Positions 52,332 to 61,216 of a stretch of DNA of 64,000 nucleotides are shown here, in pieces. The first letter of the stretch is position 1, and each line of letters opens with the position of its first letter. A program made the position numbers and the translations under genes. Under the pieces are notes generated by a model. That model saw nothing but the letters and a program-made list of their open reading frames with translations, did no database searches and had not been told where the DNA came from. This DNA comes from Komagataeibacter intermedius TF2 (GTDB lineage Bacteria; Pseudomonadota; Alphaproteobacteria; Acetobacterales; Acetobacteraceae): NCBI RefSeq assembly GCF_000964425.1, contig NZ_BANF01000100.1, positions 24,036 through 88,035 of the forward strand. Reading direction: 5' to 3'.

Positions 52332-53131
52332 GCATCACCGCCCCATGGATGGCCACGGGCCAGACCGCGTTCACTTTCCGCAGCCGTCGCAAGAAACCGC
52401 TGGACCTGGTCAGCGTATGCATCACGAATTTCAATTATGGCGACTATGTCCTCGACGCCCTGGACGCCATCGCCGCACAGACCCACGCAGCCCTTGACCT
52501 GATCGTGGTGGACGACCATTCGGACAGGGATGACTCAGTCGCCCTGATCACGGCGTGGATGGAGGAAAACCACCAGCGTTTCTGGCGCTGCACCCTGATC
52601 GTGCATACCCGCAACCAGGGACCGTCCGCCGCCCGGAACACGGCCTTCAGGCATGCCGTGGGTGCGTTCGTGTTCGTGATGGATGCCGATAACACCATCT
52701 ACCCCCGCGCCATTGCCCGACTGCATGAAGCAGCCCGCGATGGCGGGTTTGACGCCACGTACTGCCAGCTGGAATATTTTGACAGGGAACAGCGCATCGG
52801 GTCGGCTGACATATGGGACCCCGCGCAGATGACGCGGGAAAACTACGTTGATGTCATGGCCCTGATCCGCCGGCAGGCATGGGCCGACGTGGATGGCTAC
52901 AGCCATATTGACCAGGGCTGGGAAGATTATGATTTCTGGCTGAAATTCATCGACCATGGCTTTGAGGCAGCTTACGTGCCCGAAATCCTGTGCCGCTACC
53001 GCATGCATGGCAATTCACGCACCACGAATGATGCATGGGCCGCCCATGAAAGCCTGCGCGGCATCATGGCGTTCCGCCATCCCGAACTGACTGCGCGCTA
53101 CCTTTCTGCCACCTCCGACATGAAGGCATAA
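52328..53131 (+). CDS. Glycosyltransferase family 2
   Basis: About 267 residues; the ATG at 52328 overlaps the upstream stop (ATGA) and was preferred over 52310. GT-A motifs: VSVCITNFNYGDYVLDALDAI, LIVVDDHSDRDD, NQGPSAARNTAF and VMDADNTI, where the D-x-D-type motif binds the nucleotide-sugar metal. The acceptor-side motif YSHIDQGWEDYDFWLKFIDHG contains the E-D catalytic-base region. It is a soluble inverting transferase with no membrane helices. The gene order suggests that it works with its two neighbours on one glycan. Confidence 0.88.
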   Translation: MSITAPWMATGQTAFTFRSRRKKPLDLVSVCITNFNYGDYVLDALDAIAAQTHAALDLIVVDDHSDRDDSVALITAWMEENHQRFWRCTLIVHTRNQGPSAARNTAFRHAVGAFVFVMDADNTIYPRAIARLHEAARDGGFDATYCQLEYFDREQRIGSADIWDPAQMTRENYVDVMALIRRQAWADVDGYSHIDQGWEDYDFWLKFIDHGFEAAYVPEILCRYRMHGNSRTTNDAWAAHESLRGIMAFRHPELTARYLSATSDMKA

Positions 53132-53165
53132 CAAAGGGATATTTCCGCCTTCCCGGCTTGTCCCT

Positions 53166-54128
53166 ATGATGCCGGGCATGACACCGCCCTCCCCCAGTTC
53201 CCCCCTACCCGCGACCAGCCGCCGGATTGTCGTAACCGGATGCGATCACGCCTATTTCCATCTGGTGACCGAACTGATCGCGTCCGTACGCGACCATGCC
53301 GATACACCCATCGGGGTCATCGACTGCGGGATGACGGCACAACAGGTCGCGCAACTGACGGCATGGGACATTCGGGTCATAACGCCCTGCCTTCCCGACT
53401 ATGCCCCGAAACAGGCGGTCAGGAAGCGGCCCAGCCTTGCCATCAACATAAGCAAGCTGTGGCTGGACCAGATGCTGCCGGAATTTGATCTGTTCCTGTG
53501 GCTGGATGCCGATACATGGGTGCAGGACGGCCATGCGCTTGAACAGATGTTCGCCGCGGGGGAAAGCCGCACGCTGGCCATTGTGCCGGAAATTGGCGCC
53601 AAGATCGCCAACCTGCTGGGGGTGCGCTGGATCTGTCCGGGGTGGATGCAGATCCGCTCCTTTCTTTACAAAAACGCCAGCCGCGCACGCCTGCCATTCC
53701 ATATCCGCACGCGCATCGGCGCGAAGCCGCTGCTGAACGCCGGGGTGTTCTGCCTGCACCGCAATGCGACGATCTGGCCCGTGCTGCGCCGGTGGCAGGC
53801 CCTGATCCTGCCCCGTCGCGGCATGGCCTTCACCCAGGACCAGCTCTGCATGGCGCTGGCGGTGTATGTGGATGACCAGCCCGTCACGTTCCTTGACAAC
53901 AGTCACAATTATCTTGGCCCGTGGCTGCTGGATGAACGCACGGGACAACTGGCCAACCTGTTCTTTCCCCATGCACCCGTTGGCATCGTTCACATGGCAT
54001 CACAGAAAGCCATGCGCAGCGCACTGGACAACACCATGGCCATTCCCACCATTCAGGGCGGCACGGCTGCGGTCAACCTGCGTTACGCCGGCATGCGCGG
54101 CCTGTTACGCAGGGCCAGCAGATCCTGA
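53166..54128 (+). CDS. Glycosyltransferase, GT8-like (DxD)
   Basis: A 320-residue protein. After a Pro/Ser-rich start, RRIVVTGCDHAYFHLVTELIASVRDH begins a GT-A fold; LFLWLDADTWVQDGHALEQMF carries the D-A-D motif (residues 114-116), and GAKPLLNAGVFCLHRNATIWPVL and FTQDQLCMALAVYV follow as in GT8-like or related families. The family assignment is moderate. Translation starts at or near 53166 (MMPGMTP; several ATGs). Its last 24 bases overlap the convergent small gene at 54105. Confidence 0.75.
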   Translation: MMPGMTPPSPSSPLPATSRRIVVTGCDHAYFHLVTELIASVRDHADTPIGVIDCGMTAQQVAQLTAWDIRVITPCLPDYAPKQAVRKRPSLAINISKLWLDQMLPEFDLFLWLDADTWVQDGHALEQMFAAGESRTLAIVPEIGAKIANLLGVRWICPGWMQIRSFLYKNASRARLPFHIRTRIGAKPLLNAGVFCLHRNATIWPVLRRWQALILPRRGMAFTQDQLCMALAVYVDDQPVTFLDNSHNYLGPWLLDERTGQLANLFFPHAPVGIVHMASQKAMRSALDNTMAIPTIQGGTAAVNLRYAGMRGLLRRASRS

Positions 54129-54365
54129 TCCGGTCTTTCTGGCCGCCTGCACGCGCTCGGCAGCACTGCGAAGCTGTTCGGCAAGGTTAAGGGCCAGTTC
54201 GGGTGGCAGCACGGTCACCACGCGCTTATTGCCCTTGGGCATGTGTTCGGGCGCGGTCGCCATGAACAGGTCCATGACCACAATGGAATCCTGCACGGCT
54301 TCCGCCCCGCAGCTGACGGTGGGATAGACCACAGCCCGGCCGGCTGCATCGCGTTCTTCATTCAT
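54105..54365 (-). CDS. Small protein of unknown function
   Basis: An 86-residue protein (MNEERDAAGRAVVYPTVSC), last of three small minus-strand genes. It has a predicted helix at the end (PPELALNLAEQLRSAAERVQAAR). No family was recognised. ATG 54365 has AAGG ten bases upstream; ATG 54374 is the alternative. The 3' end overlaps the convergent glycosyltransferase gene by 24 bases. Confidence 0.65.
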   Translation of the reverse strand: MNEERDAAGRAVVYPTVSCGAEAVQDSIVVMDLFMATAPEHMPKGNKRVVTVLPPELALNLAEQLRSAAERVQAARKTGSGSAGPA

Positions 54366-54393
54366 GATGGACATACCTTGTCATGCGCCCGGG

Positions 54394-54549
54394 CTAGCGC
54401 GCCGTGGGCGGGCGCGTCTGCTCACGCCGCAGTTGCAGGTTAAGCGCCTGTATCGTCTTGCGCGCCACGGCCAGTTCGTCACGCATACGCGCCAGTTCCG
54501 CCTTCAGCGCCGCGATTTCAGCCCGCAGGGCGGGGGGATGATCAGCCAT
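54394..54549 (-). CDS. 51-residue coiled-coil protein
   Basis: A very short gene: MADHPPALRAEIAALKAELA and on, with heptad-like Leu/Ala spacing (EIAALKAELARMRDELAVAR), ending in a Pro/Thr/Arg tail. A strong ribosome-binding site (AAGGAAG) lies seven bases before the ATG, supporting translation. It sits between two other small genes on the same strand. Function unknown; it could dimerise through the coiled coil. Confidence 0.6.
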   Translation of the reverse strand: MADHPPALRAEIAALKAELARMRDELAVARKTIQALNLQLRREQTRPPTAR

Positions 54550-54569
54550 CTGCACACTTCCTTATGATA

Positions 54570-54854
54570 TCAGGAGGGTTTGATACCGGAATCGAAACGG
54601 GTACGCACCTGGTCAAACAGGGTCCGCGCCGCCATGTCCTTTGCATCGGTATGTTCGATATGGTGGCGCATGTGCGCCGCTATTTCATCCGCATGCAGGA
54701 CCTTTGCATCCACCAGCATCTGCATAAGGTCCATGATCACAAGCTGCTGGGCCGCAATCATCTTGACCACGGGCATCACCTTGGCCTGCGCCGCATCGCC
54801 CGCCGCCTGCGCAAGGGCCTTGCGCAACTGGTCCGTGACCACCTCATCATTCAT
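54570..54854 (-). CDS. Small helical protein of unknown function
   Basis: A 94-residue protein that looks all-helical (DEVVTDQLRKALAQAAGDAA, KMIAAQQLVIMDLMQMLVDA). It has His-rich residues near the end (HADEIAAHMRHHIEH). It is the first of three tiny genes transcribed together; GGAG lies ten bases upstream. No family was recognised. Confidence 0.7.
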   Translation of the reverse strand: MNDEVVTDQLRKALAQAAGDAAQAKVMPVVKMIAAQQLVIMDLMQMLVDAKVLHADEIAAHMRHHIEHTDAKDMAARTLFDQVRTRFDSGIKPS

Positions 54855-54987
54855 GATTGTGCTACTCCGCTCTTGTCATCATGCGACAGGCATGGTGATA
54901 GCAAACGGCCAGCACAGCAATGCCGCCCATGCAGGGCGGCCCATAAGCCTGCGATATACCTTCCGCCCGACAGGACCGTAAACCGCC

Positions 54988-55395
54988 ATGTCACCGCCCA
55001 TCATACCCGATGATGAATTACATGTGACCTACATACTGGCATCCGGCCCCGGCGGGCAGAACGTCAACAAGGTTGCGACTGCGGCCCAGCTTCGCTTTGA
55101 CGCCCGCAATTCCCCCACCCTGTCGGGCCGGGTCAAGCACAGGCTGATCGAGGTGGCGGGCAGCCGGATGACCGGCGATGGCGTGATCGTACTGACGGCC
55201 CGGCGCTTTCGCAGCCAGACCCGCAACCGCGAGGACGCGGTCGCCCGCCTGCATGACATGATCGCGCAGGCCAGCGCGGTACAGGCCTATCGCGTGCCCA
55301 CCCGTCCCTCACGCACGCAGCGCAGGAAGCGGATGGACAACAAACAGCATCGCAGCCGCATCAAGCAGGGCCGCAGCGGTCGGTATACCGACTGA
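54988..55395 (+). CDS. arfB: Alternative ribosome-rescue factor ArfB (YaeJ-type peptidyl-tRNA hydrolase)
   Basis: A 135-residue protein with the class-I release factor catalytic GGQ (residues 22-24 in ASGPGGQNVNKVAT) that hydrolyses peptidyl-tRNA. It lacks the codon-recognition domains of RF1/RF2. The basic C-terminal tail (RTQRRKRMDNKQHRSRIKQG) enters the empty mRNA channel of stalled ribosomes. The length matches ArfB. It is convergent with the HAD gene (35 bp gap). Confidence 0.93.
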   Translation: MSPPIIPDDELHVTYILASGPGGQNVNKVATAAQLRFDARNSPTLSGRVKHRLIEVAGSRMTGDGVIVLTARRFRSQTRNREDAVARLHDMIAQASAVQAYRVPTRPSRTQRRKRMDNKQHRSRIKQGRSGRYTD

Positions 55396-55429
55396 AACGC
55401 ACTGCCTGCCCCACCCGTGTCACGGCTAC

Positions 55430-56161
55430 CTACGCAGCGGCCTGCTTCTGTTCCGTCATGATCCGCTGCAGCAGCGGCACGAATTCCGACAGGTGCCCGA
55501 TACGGATCAGGCCCGGCCATTGCGGCGCGGGACGCGACAGGTCACGCAGCAGCACGCAGGCCATGCCCGCACGACGGGCGGCTTCGGCGCCGGCATCGGA
55601 ATCTTCCAGCACGATACAGTTGCCCGGCGGGACATTGTCCTGCTCGGCCGCATACAGGTACAGGTCGGGCCGGGGCTTGGGCATGTTCAGGTCGCGCCCG
55701 GAGTGAATGCGTTCTTCATCCAGCATCTGGTCCAGACCCGTGCTGCTGAACTTCGCGTCCATTTCAGCCATGGATGAATTGGATCCGATCCGCACCGGCA
55801 GACCAAGATCGAGTGTGGCTTTCAGCATGTCTTCCGCGCCGTCCACGGTCTGGGCGTCGGTTTTCATCATGGTGACGATACGGTTCTGGACCTGCATGTC
55901 CCAGTCAGCGGGCAGTTCCTTGCCGCTTTCCTGGGCGATCCGGTCACGGATCTTGGCCAGTTCGCCGCCGGTAAACAGTTTGTTCGCCTGCTCGTCCGTA
56001 ATGTTCCAGCCGTATTTCCGGGCTTCCTGCGCCATGATGCTGGTGGACAGGTATTCCCCGTCGACCAGAACGCCATCACAATCGAAAATAACCATACGCA
56101 ACTTCCCATCGGGACGCACGGCAGCGGGCAGTTGATTATCGGATTTGCTATGTAAATTCAA
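55430..56161 (-). CDS. HAD-family hydrolase (beta-phosphoglucomutase/phosphatase-like)
   Basis: A 243-residue HAD subfamily IA protein. Motif I is VIFDCDGVLVDGEYLS, where the first Asp is the nucleophile. Motif II is in RIGSNSSMAEMDAKF, motif III Lys in MPKPRPDLYLYA, and motif IV in VLEDSDAGAEAARRAGM. The cap lies between about residues 40 and 100. It resembles YieH/Gph-type phosphatases and beta-phosphoglucomutase; the substrate is unknown. The N-terminal 20 residues before MVIFDCDG are an extension and an internal start is possible. It has 421 bp of AT-rich DNA upstream. Confidence 0.88.
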   Translation of the reverse strand: MNLHSKSDNQLPAAVRPDGKLRMVIFDCDGVLVDGEYLSTSIMAQEARKYGWNITDEQANKLFTGGELAKIRDRIAQESGKELPADWDMQVQNRIVTMMKTDAQTVDGAEDMLKATLDLGLPVRIGSNSSMAEMDAKFSSTGLDQMLDEERIHSGRDLNMPKPRPDLYLYAAEQDNVPPGNCIVLEDSDAGAEAARRAGMACVLLRDLSRPAPQWPGLIRIGHLSEFVPLLQRIMTEQKQAAA

Positions 56162-56582
56162 AGTTCAGACCCTACCTTTCATGCACTTCTTGCACGCCGA
56201 AACAAAAACATATTGCGCCAGAAGCCATGCATTATAGATATGGGATGATTTTTGATATTGAAAGAACAAAATTTACATTTTTTTCGCAACTCATTAAATG
56301 ATGAAATATATTTATTATTTAATGCATTTTTAAATTTATTTAATGTTTACATTTGGTATTAATATTGAATTTGGCAGGCTTCTATTGTTATTCTTTAAAT
56401 TTACTCATGTATTACTATGCATTTTTGCACATGGAACATGTTCGCGATCCCGCAGGTGTTTCCTGAGCGCGACACCCGGAAAAACTTTATATTTTTCATT
56501 CGCTTAAACACAATTACGGCCCGATCATGCTGCCTGCATGTCGGGCCGTAATCCATCATATGCCAGTCGAGTCGCAGGGCAC
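56162..56582. other. AT-rich intergenic region
   Basis: From 56162 to about 56420 the sequence is very AT-rich (tttaatgcatttttaaatttatttaatg) and must include the HAD promoter. It contains the oprM-type terminator at its right edge. No gene with coding bias was seen. Confidence 0.6.
56513..56552 (-). terminator. Terminator of the RND efflux operon
   Basis: Perfect 12-bp arms attacggcccga and tcgggccgtaat continue inward with catgc/gcatg past one bulged base. It lies 31 bp past the stop of the outer-membrane factor gene; the following minus-strand sequence is TTGTGTTTAAG. Confidence 0.7.
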
Positions 56583-58085
56583 CTAGCCCTTGCGCACGGC
56601 CTTCTGCCCCTTCGCAGGCTGGGGCGTTGGCGTATGTTCGGTCCAGCCGCCGCCAAGGGCGCGGTACAGCGTCACCAGATTCTGGTACCGCGACACCGAA
56701 ATGGAAATCTGCCACTGCTGCGCCTGCAAATAACTCCGCTGCGAGACAAGAGACGTCAGGTAGGAATCCGTCCCCGCATTGTACCGCAGCATGGCCAGAC
56801 GGTAGGCATCACCCGTTGTAGAGACATAGTTGTCCATCTGCCGGGTTTCATCACGGTAGGTATCGCGTGCGGCCAGCGCATCCGCCACCTCGCGGAAGGC
56901 GGCCTGCACCGTTTTTTCATATGCCGCCGCCTTGTACGCCCGCATGGCGCGCGATGCCTTCAGGTTACCGCTGTTCTGTCCCCAGTTCAGCAACGGCACC
57001 TGCAGCTGCGGGGACACGCCCCACGTTGTCGCAGCCGACGTAAACAGCTTATGCGGCTGCAGGCTGCTGATCCCGTCAGATGCCGTCAGGGTAATGCGGG
57101 GATAGAATGCCGCCTTGGCCGCACCGATATCCGCATTGGCCGCCAGCAGGTCGTGTTCCGCCGCCATGATATCGGGCCGATGTTCCAGCACGTCCGCCGG
57201 CAGGCCCGGCGGCAGGTCCTGCATGATTGTCTGCTGCCCCAGCGGGTACGCCGGGGGCAGGTTGGCGGGAATTGGCTGGCCAATCAGCATTGTCAGCAGG
57301 TTTTCGTCCTGCGCCACATGCCGGCGTGATTCATCACGGAAGGCACCGCTCTGCGCGACCTGTGTTTCGGTCTGGCGCACGGTCATCTCATCCGTTTCAC
57401 CATGGGCGAAACGGGCCTTGACCATATCCAGCGTCTGCTGTTGCGACGCCATCGTCGCATCCGACAGGTGAAGTTGCGCCTGATCGCCCAGCCACGAGAT
57501 ATAGGCTGTAGCAACCTGCGAGATGATGCTGATCAGCATCGCGCGGGCATTTTCACGCTGCATGAGTGCATGTTCCGCGGCCTCCCGCGACATGCTGCGG
57601 ATACGCCCGAACAGGTCGATCTCGTACGACGAGACGCCAATGCCCATCTGGTAATATTTGAACATGGGCGGATGCCCGGTATCCAGACCCGGCGCGAAGC
57701 TCAGACCAGCGGCGTCCGATGGTCCCTGGAACATCGCCTCGCCGCCACCACTGATGGCGGGAAACAGGCTGGCATGCTGGATATCAAACTGTCCCTGTGC
57801 CCGGCGGATGTCGGCCGCGGCCTCCCGCAGGTCGCGGTTTTCACGAATCGCAATGGCGATCAGCGCCTTCAGCCGGGGGTCGGTAAAGAATTCCGACCAT
57901 CCCAGATCAGCCGCCAGCGGGTTTTCCACCACGGCGTCCCCGGTCGTGGCATAGGCGGGCCATGTCCCGGCCAGTGGCGGGGCAGGACGCTTGTAATGCG
58001 GGATCATGGTGCAGCCCGCCAGCAACGTCGCTGCCAGGCCAGTCGTCGCTGCCCGCCTGAATGTGGAGAGAACGGTCATCTGCAT
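56583..58085 (-). CDS. RND efflux outer-membrane factor (NodT/OprM lipoprotein)
   Basis: A 500-residue protein of the TolC superfamily. The signal ends in a lipobox (LAATLLAGCTMIPHYKRP), and two OEP repeats follow with long helices (DLREAAADIRRAQGQFDIQHA; VATAYISWLGDQAQLHLSDA; VADALAARDTYRDETRQMDNY). It forms the trimeric outer-membrane duct and tunnel of a tripartite pump. The ATG overlaps the stop of the acrB-type gene by one base (TAATG), so it is the third gene of the operon. Another ATG six bases later is possible. Confidence 0.93.
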   Translation of the reverse strand: MQMTVLSTFRRAATTGLAATLLAGCTMIPHYKRPAPPLAGTWPAYATTGDAVVENPLAADLGWSEFFTDPRLKALIAIAIRENRDLREAAADIRRAQGQFDIQHASLFPAISGGGEAMFQGPSDAAGLSFAPGLDTGHPPMFKYYQMGIGVSSYEIDLFGRIRSMSREAAEHALMQRENARAMLISIISQVATAYISWLGDQAQLHLSDATMASQQQTLDMVKARFAHGETDEMTVRQTETQVAQSGAFRDESRRHVAQDENLLTMLIGQPIPANLPPAYPLGQQTIMQDLPPGLPADVLEHRPDIMAAEHDLLAANADIGAAKAAFYPRITLTASDGISSLQPHKLFTSAATTWGVSPQLQVPLLNWGQNSGNLKASRAMRAYKAAAYEKTVQAAFREVADALAARDTYRDETRQMDNYVSTTGDAYRLAMLRYNAGTDSYLTSLVSQRSYLQAQQWQISISVSRYQNLVTLYRALGGGWTEHTPTPQPAKGQKAVRKG

Positions 58086-61000
58086 TACTCTCCCTTTGCC
58101 CGTTCGGACATGCGCTGCACACGGAACAGGCGCAGCACGACCACAAAGAACAGCGGAACGAAATAGACAGCCAGCAACGTCGCCGTCACCATGCCCCCCA
58201 CCACGGCCGTGCCAATCGCGATACGCGCGGCCGACCCTGCCCCCGTTGCGATCGCCAGCGGGAACACGCCCACCACGAAGGCAATGGATGTCATAAGGAT
58301 GGGCCGCAGGCGTTCGCGCCCGGCTTCCAGCACCGCTTCCTCCAGCGTCGCGCCATTTTCAAAAAATGCCTTGGCGAATTCCACGATCAGGATGGCGTTC
58401 TTGACCGCCAGCCCCACCGTAGTCAGCAGACCGACCTGGAAATACACGTCATTGGCCAGCCCACGCCCCAGGGTCGCGACAATCGCGCCCAGCACGCCCA
58501 GCGGAATGACCAGCAGCACGGCAAAGGGGATGGCCCAGCTTTCATACAGGGCGGCAAGGCAGAACAGGATGACGATCATGGCCAGCGCATAAAGCGGCCC
58601 GGTGGAGGCGCCCGACGCCATCTGTTCAAAGGACAGGCCCGTCCATTCATAACCGATGCCCTTGGGCAGCTTGGCCAGGATGTCCTTCATCGCGGCGATC
58701 GAATCACCCGAACTGTAGCCTGCCGCGGGCTGGCCAAGGATTTCAAAGGCATTGAGGCCATTATAGTCCTCCACCTTCTGCGGACCCATGATCCATTCAC
58801 CGGACACGAAGGCGTTGAACGGCACCATGCCCCCCGTGAGATTGCGGATATACCACCTGTTCAGGTCATCGGGGATCATGCGCGCATCCGGCTCGCCCTG
58901 GATATAGACCTGCTTCACGCGGTCATCGCGCAGGAACTGGTTGACGTAGATCGACCCCAGCGCGCCCTCGATGGTGGTATTGATGTCCGCGATGGTGATG
59001 CCCAGCGCATTGGCTTTTTCACGATCGACATTCAGGTGGAACTGCGGCGCGTCCTCCATGCCGTTGGGACGTACGGCGGTCAGGCGATGGTCCTTCGCCG
59101 CCATGCCCAGCACCATGTTCCGCGCTTCCAGCAGCTTGGCATGGCCAAGATGCCCACGATCCTCCAGTTCGAGGTCGAAGCCGGTGGCGTTGCCCAGTTC
59201 CAGCACGGCAGGCGGGTTGATGGCGAAGATCTGCGCCACCGGATCCATCCAGAAATGCATCATGATGCGCATGGCGATCGCAGCCGAGGTCTGCGATGCG
59301 GCGGGCCGTTCATCCCAGTCCTTCAGGCGGATGAAGAAGGCACCGGCACTCTGCCCCTGTCCGGCAAAGTTGAACCCGTTCATGGAATAGACGGATTCGA
59401 CATTTTTACCTTCGGTCCTGAGGATATAGTCGGCAACCTTGCGGTTCACCGCTGCCGTTTCCTCCAGCGTGGCGCCTGCAGGCATGGTGACCTGTCCGAA
59501 GATCAGGGCCTGATCCTCATCGGGCAGGAAGCCACCGGGCAGGCGCATGAACAGCCAGCCCACGCCCAGCGTGATCACGGCGAACACCAGCATGGACAGG
59601 CCGGCATGTCCCAGCACGCGGGACACGCCCTTCTGGTACCCATTGGTCAGGCGGCTGAAATGACGATTGAACCAGCCCGCGAAACCGGTGGTCTTTTCAT
59701 GACTGCCCGGCTTGAGCATGGTCGCACACAGGGCCGGCGTCATGACCATGGCCACCAGAACCGACAGCCACATGGCCGCGACAATAGTGATGGAGAACTG
59801 CCGGTAGATCACCCCGGTTGACCCGCTGAAGGCGGCCATGGGCAGGAATACCGCCGTCAGCACCAGCACGATGCCGACCAGCGCGCCCGAAATCTCGTCC
59901 ATGGACTGACGGGCGGCTTCCCGGGGGGAAAGCTTTTTTTCCGTCATCACGCGCTCGACGTTTTCCACCACCACGATGGCGTCATCCACCAGCAGGCCAA
60001 CCGCCAGCACCATGGCCAGCATGGTCAGCGTATTGATGGAGAACCCAAGGACGGCAAGGATGCCGAACGTGCCCAGCAGCACCACCGGCACCGCAATCGT
60101 CGGGATCAGGGTAGCGCGGAAGTTCTGCAGGAACACCAGCATCACAAGGAACACCAGCGCAATCGCCTCGATCAGCGTGATGATCACGTCTTTGATCGAC
60201 AGGACGATGAAGGGTTCGGTATCCAGCGGATAGACGGTCTTCAGCCCCGGCGGGAAGAACTGTTCCAGTTCCTTGATCTGCTCGCGCACCGCCGTTTCTG
60301 TCTGGAGCTGGTTGGCGCCGGGGGCGAGTTTCAGCGCCATGCCGGATGCGGGCATGTTGTTGTAGAAGGAATGGGTATTGTAAGTCTGCGGCCCCAGTTC
60401 CACACGGGCGACGTCACGGATGCGCACCTGCGAGCCATCCTGCTGCACCTTGAGGAGGATCTTTTCGAATTCCTCGGGCGAATGCAGGCGCGTCGGTCCG
60501 ATGATGGTGGCGTCCAGGCGCGCGCCCTTTACGGCGGGCACGCCGCCCAGCTCACCTGACGAGACCTGTATGTTCTGCGTCTGGATGGCGGTCTGCACAT
60601 CGCCCACCGTCAGGCCGTATTTGTACAGTCTGGACGGATCGAGCCAGATGCGCATGGCGTATTCCGCGCCAAACAGCGTATGGTCGCCCACGCCCGTCAC
60701 GCGGCTGAGCGGATCAGAGATGTTGGACGCCACGTAGTCGGCGATATCCGCTCCACTCATGCTGTTGTCGGTCGAGATGAAGGCGATGACCATCATGAAG
60801 TTCTTGACGGCCTTCGTGATGCTCAGCCCCTGCGCCGTCACTTCCTGCGGCAGCCTGGGCTGCGCCAGCTGCAGCTTGTTCTGCACCTGCACCTGCGCGA
60901 TGTCGGGATTGGTTCCCTGCGCAAAGGTCAGGTCGATTTCCATCTGCCCCGATGCATAGGACTGCGCGGAAATGTATTCCAGATGATCCAGCCCGAACAT

Positions 61001-61210
61001 CTGCTGCAGGATGGGGCGCACCACCGTATCGTTCACCGTATCGGCCGAAGCGCCGGGATAGGTGACCGAAATTGCGATCTGTGGCGGGGCGATGCTGGGA
61101 TACTGGGCGATGGGCAGGCGGAAGATCGACACCCCGCCCACCAGCATGATGATCAGTCCGATCACCCAGGCGAAAACGGGCCGGTCGATAAAAAAGCGCG
61201 ACAGAGACAT
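58085..61210 (-). CDS. RND multidrug efflux permease (AcrB/MexB, HAE1 family)
   Basis: A 1041-residue inner-membrane pump of the HAE1 family. It has twelve helices with large periplasmic loops: MSLSRFFIDRPVFAWVIGLIIM, PQIAISVTYPGASADTVNDTV, and the proton-relay Asp pair in LAVGLLVDDAIVVVENVERVM. Late segments QVGLLTTVGLAVKNAILIVEFAK and RPILMTSIAFVVGVFPLAIATGAGS are typical of AcrB. Proton-driven export of hydrophobic drugs, detergents or solvents is expected, but the substrates are unknown. The adaptor gene lies six bases upstream. Confidence 0.96.
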   Translation of the reverse strand: MSLSRFFIDRPVFAWVIGLIIMLVGGVSIFRLPIAQYPSIAPPQIAISVTYPGASADTVNDTVVRPILQQMFGLDHLEYISAQSYASGQMEIDLTFAQGTNPDIAQVQVQNKLQLAQPRLPQEVTAQGLSITKAVKNFMMVIAFISTDNSMSGADIADYVASNISDPLSRVTGVGDHTLFGAEYAMRIWLDPSRLYKYGLTVGDVQTAIQTQNIQVSSGELGGVPAVKGARLDATIIGPTRLHSPEEFEKILLKVQQDGSQVRIRDVARVELGPQTYNTHSFYNNMPASGMALKLAPGANQLQTETAVREQIKELEQFFPPGLKTVYPLDTEPFIVLSIKDVIITLIEAIALVFLVMLVFLQNFRATLIPTIAVPVVLLGTFGILAVLGFSINTLTMLAMVLAVGLLVDDAIVVVENVERVMTEKKLSPREAARQSMDEISGALVGIVLVLTAVFLPMAAFSGSTGVIYRQFSITIVAAMWLSVLVAMVMTPALCATMLKPGSHEKTTGFAGWFNRHFSRLTNGYQKGVSRVLGHAGLSMLVFAVITLGVGWLFMRLPGGFLPDEDQALIFGQVTMPAGATLEETAAVNRKVADYILRTEGKNVESVYSMNGFNFAGQGQSAGAFFIRLKDWDERPAASQTSAAIAMRIMMHFWMDPVAQIFAINPPAVLELGNATGFDLELEDRGHLGHAKLLEARNMVLGMAAKDHRLTAVRPNGMEDAPQFHLNVDREKANALGITIADINTTIEGALGSIYVNQFLRDDRVKQVYIQGEPDARMIPDDLNRWYIRNLTGGMVPFNAFVSGEWIMGPQKVEDYNGLNAFEILGQPAAGYSSGDSIAAMKDILAKLPKGIGYEWTGLSFEQMASGASTGPLYALAMIVILFCLAALYESWAIPFAVLLVIPLGVLGAIVATLGRGLANDVYFQVGLLTTVGLAVKNAILIVEFAKAFFENGATLEEAVLEAGRERLRPILMTSIAFVVGVFPLAIATGAGSAARIAIGTAVVGGMVTATLLAVYFVPLFFVVVLRLFRVQRMSERAKGE

Positions 61211-61216
61211 GGGGGC

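Noticed and set aside
58061..59821. A 586-codon plus-strand open frame
   Set aside because: It lies opposite the RND permease, has a low-complexity His/Gln/Asp/Gly composition and no domain; it is a mirror of the real gene.
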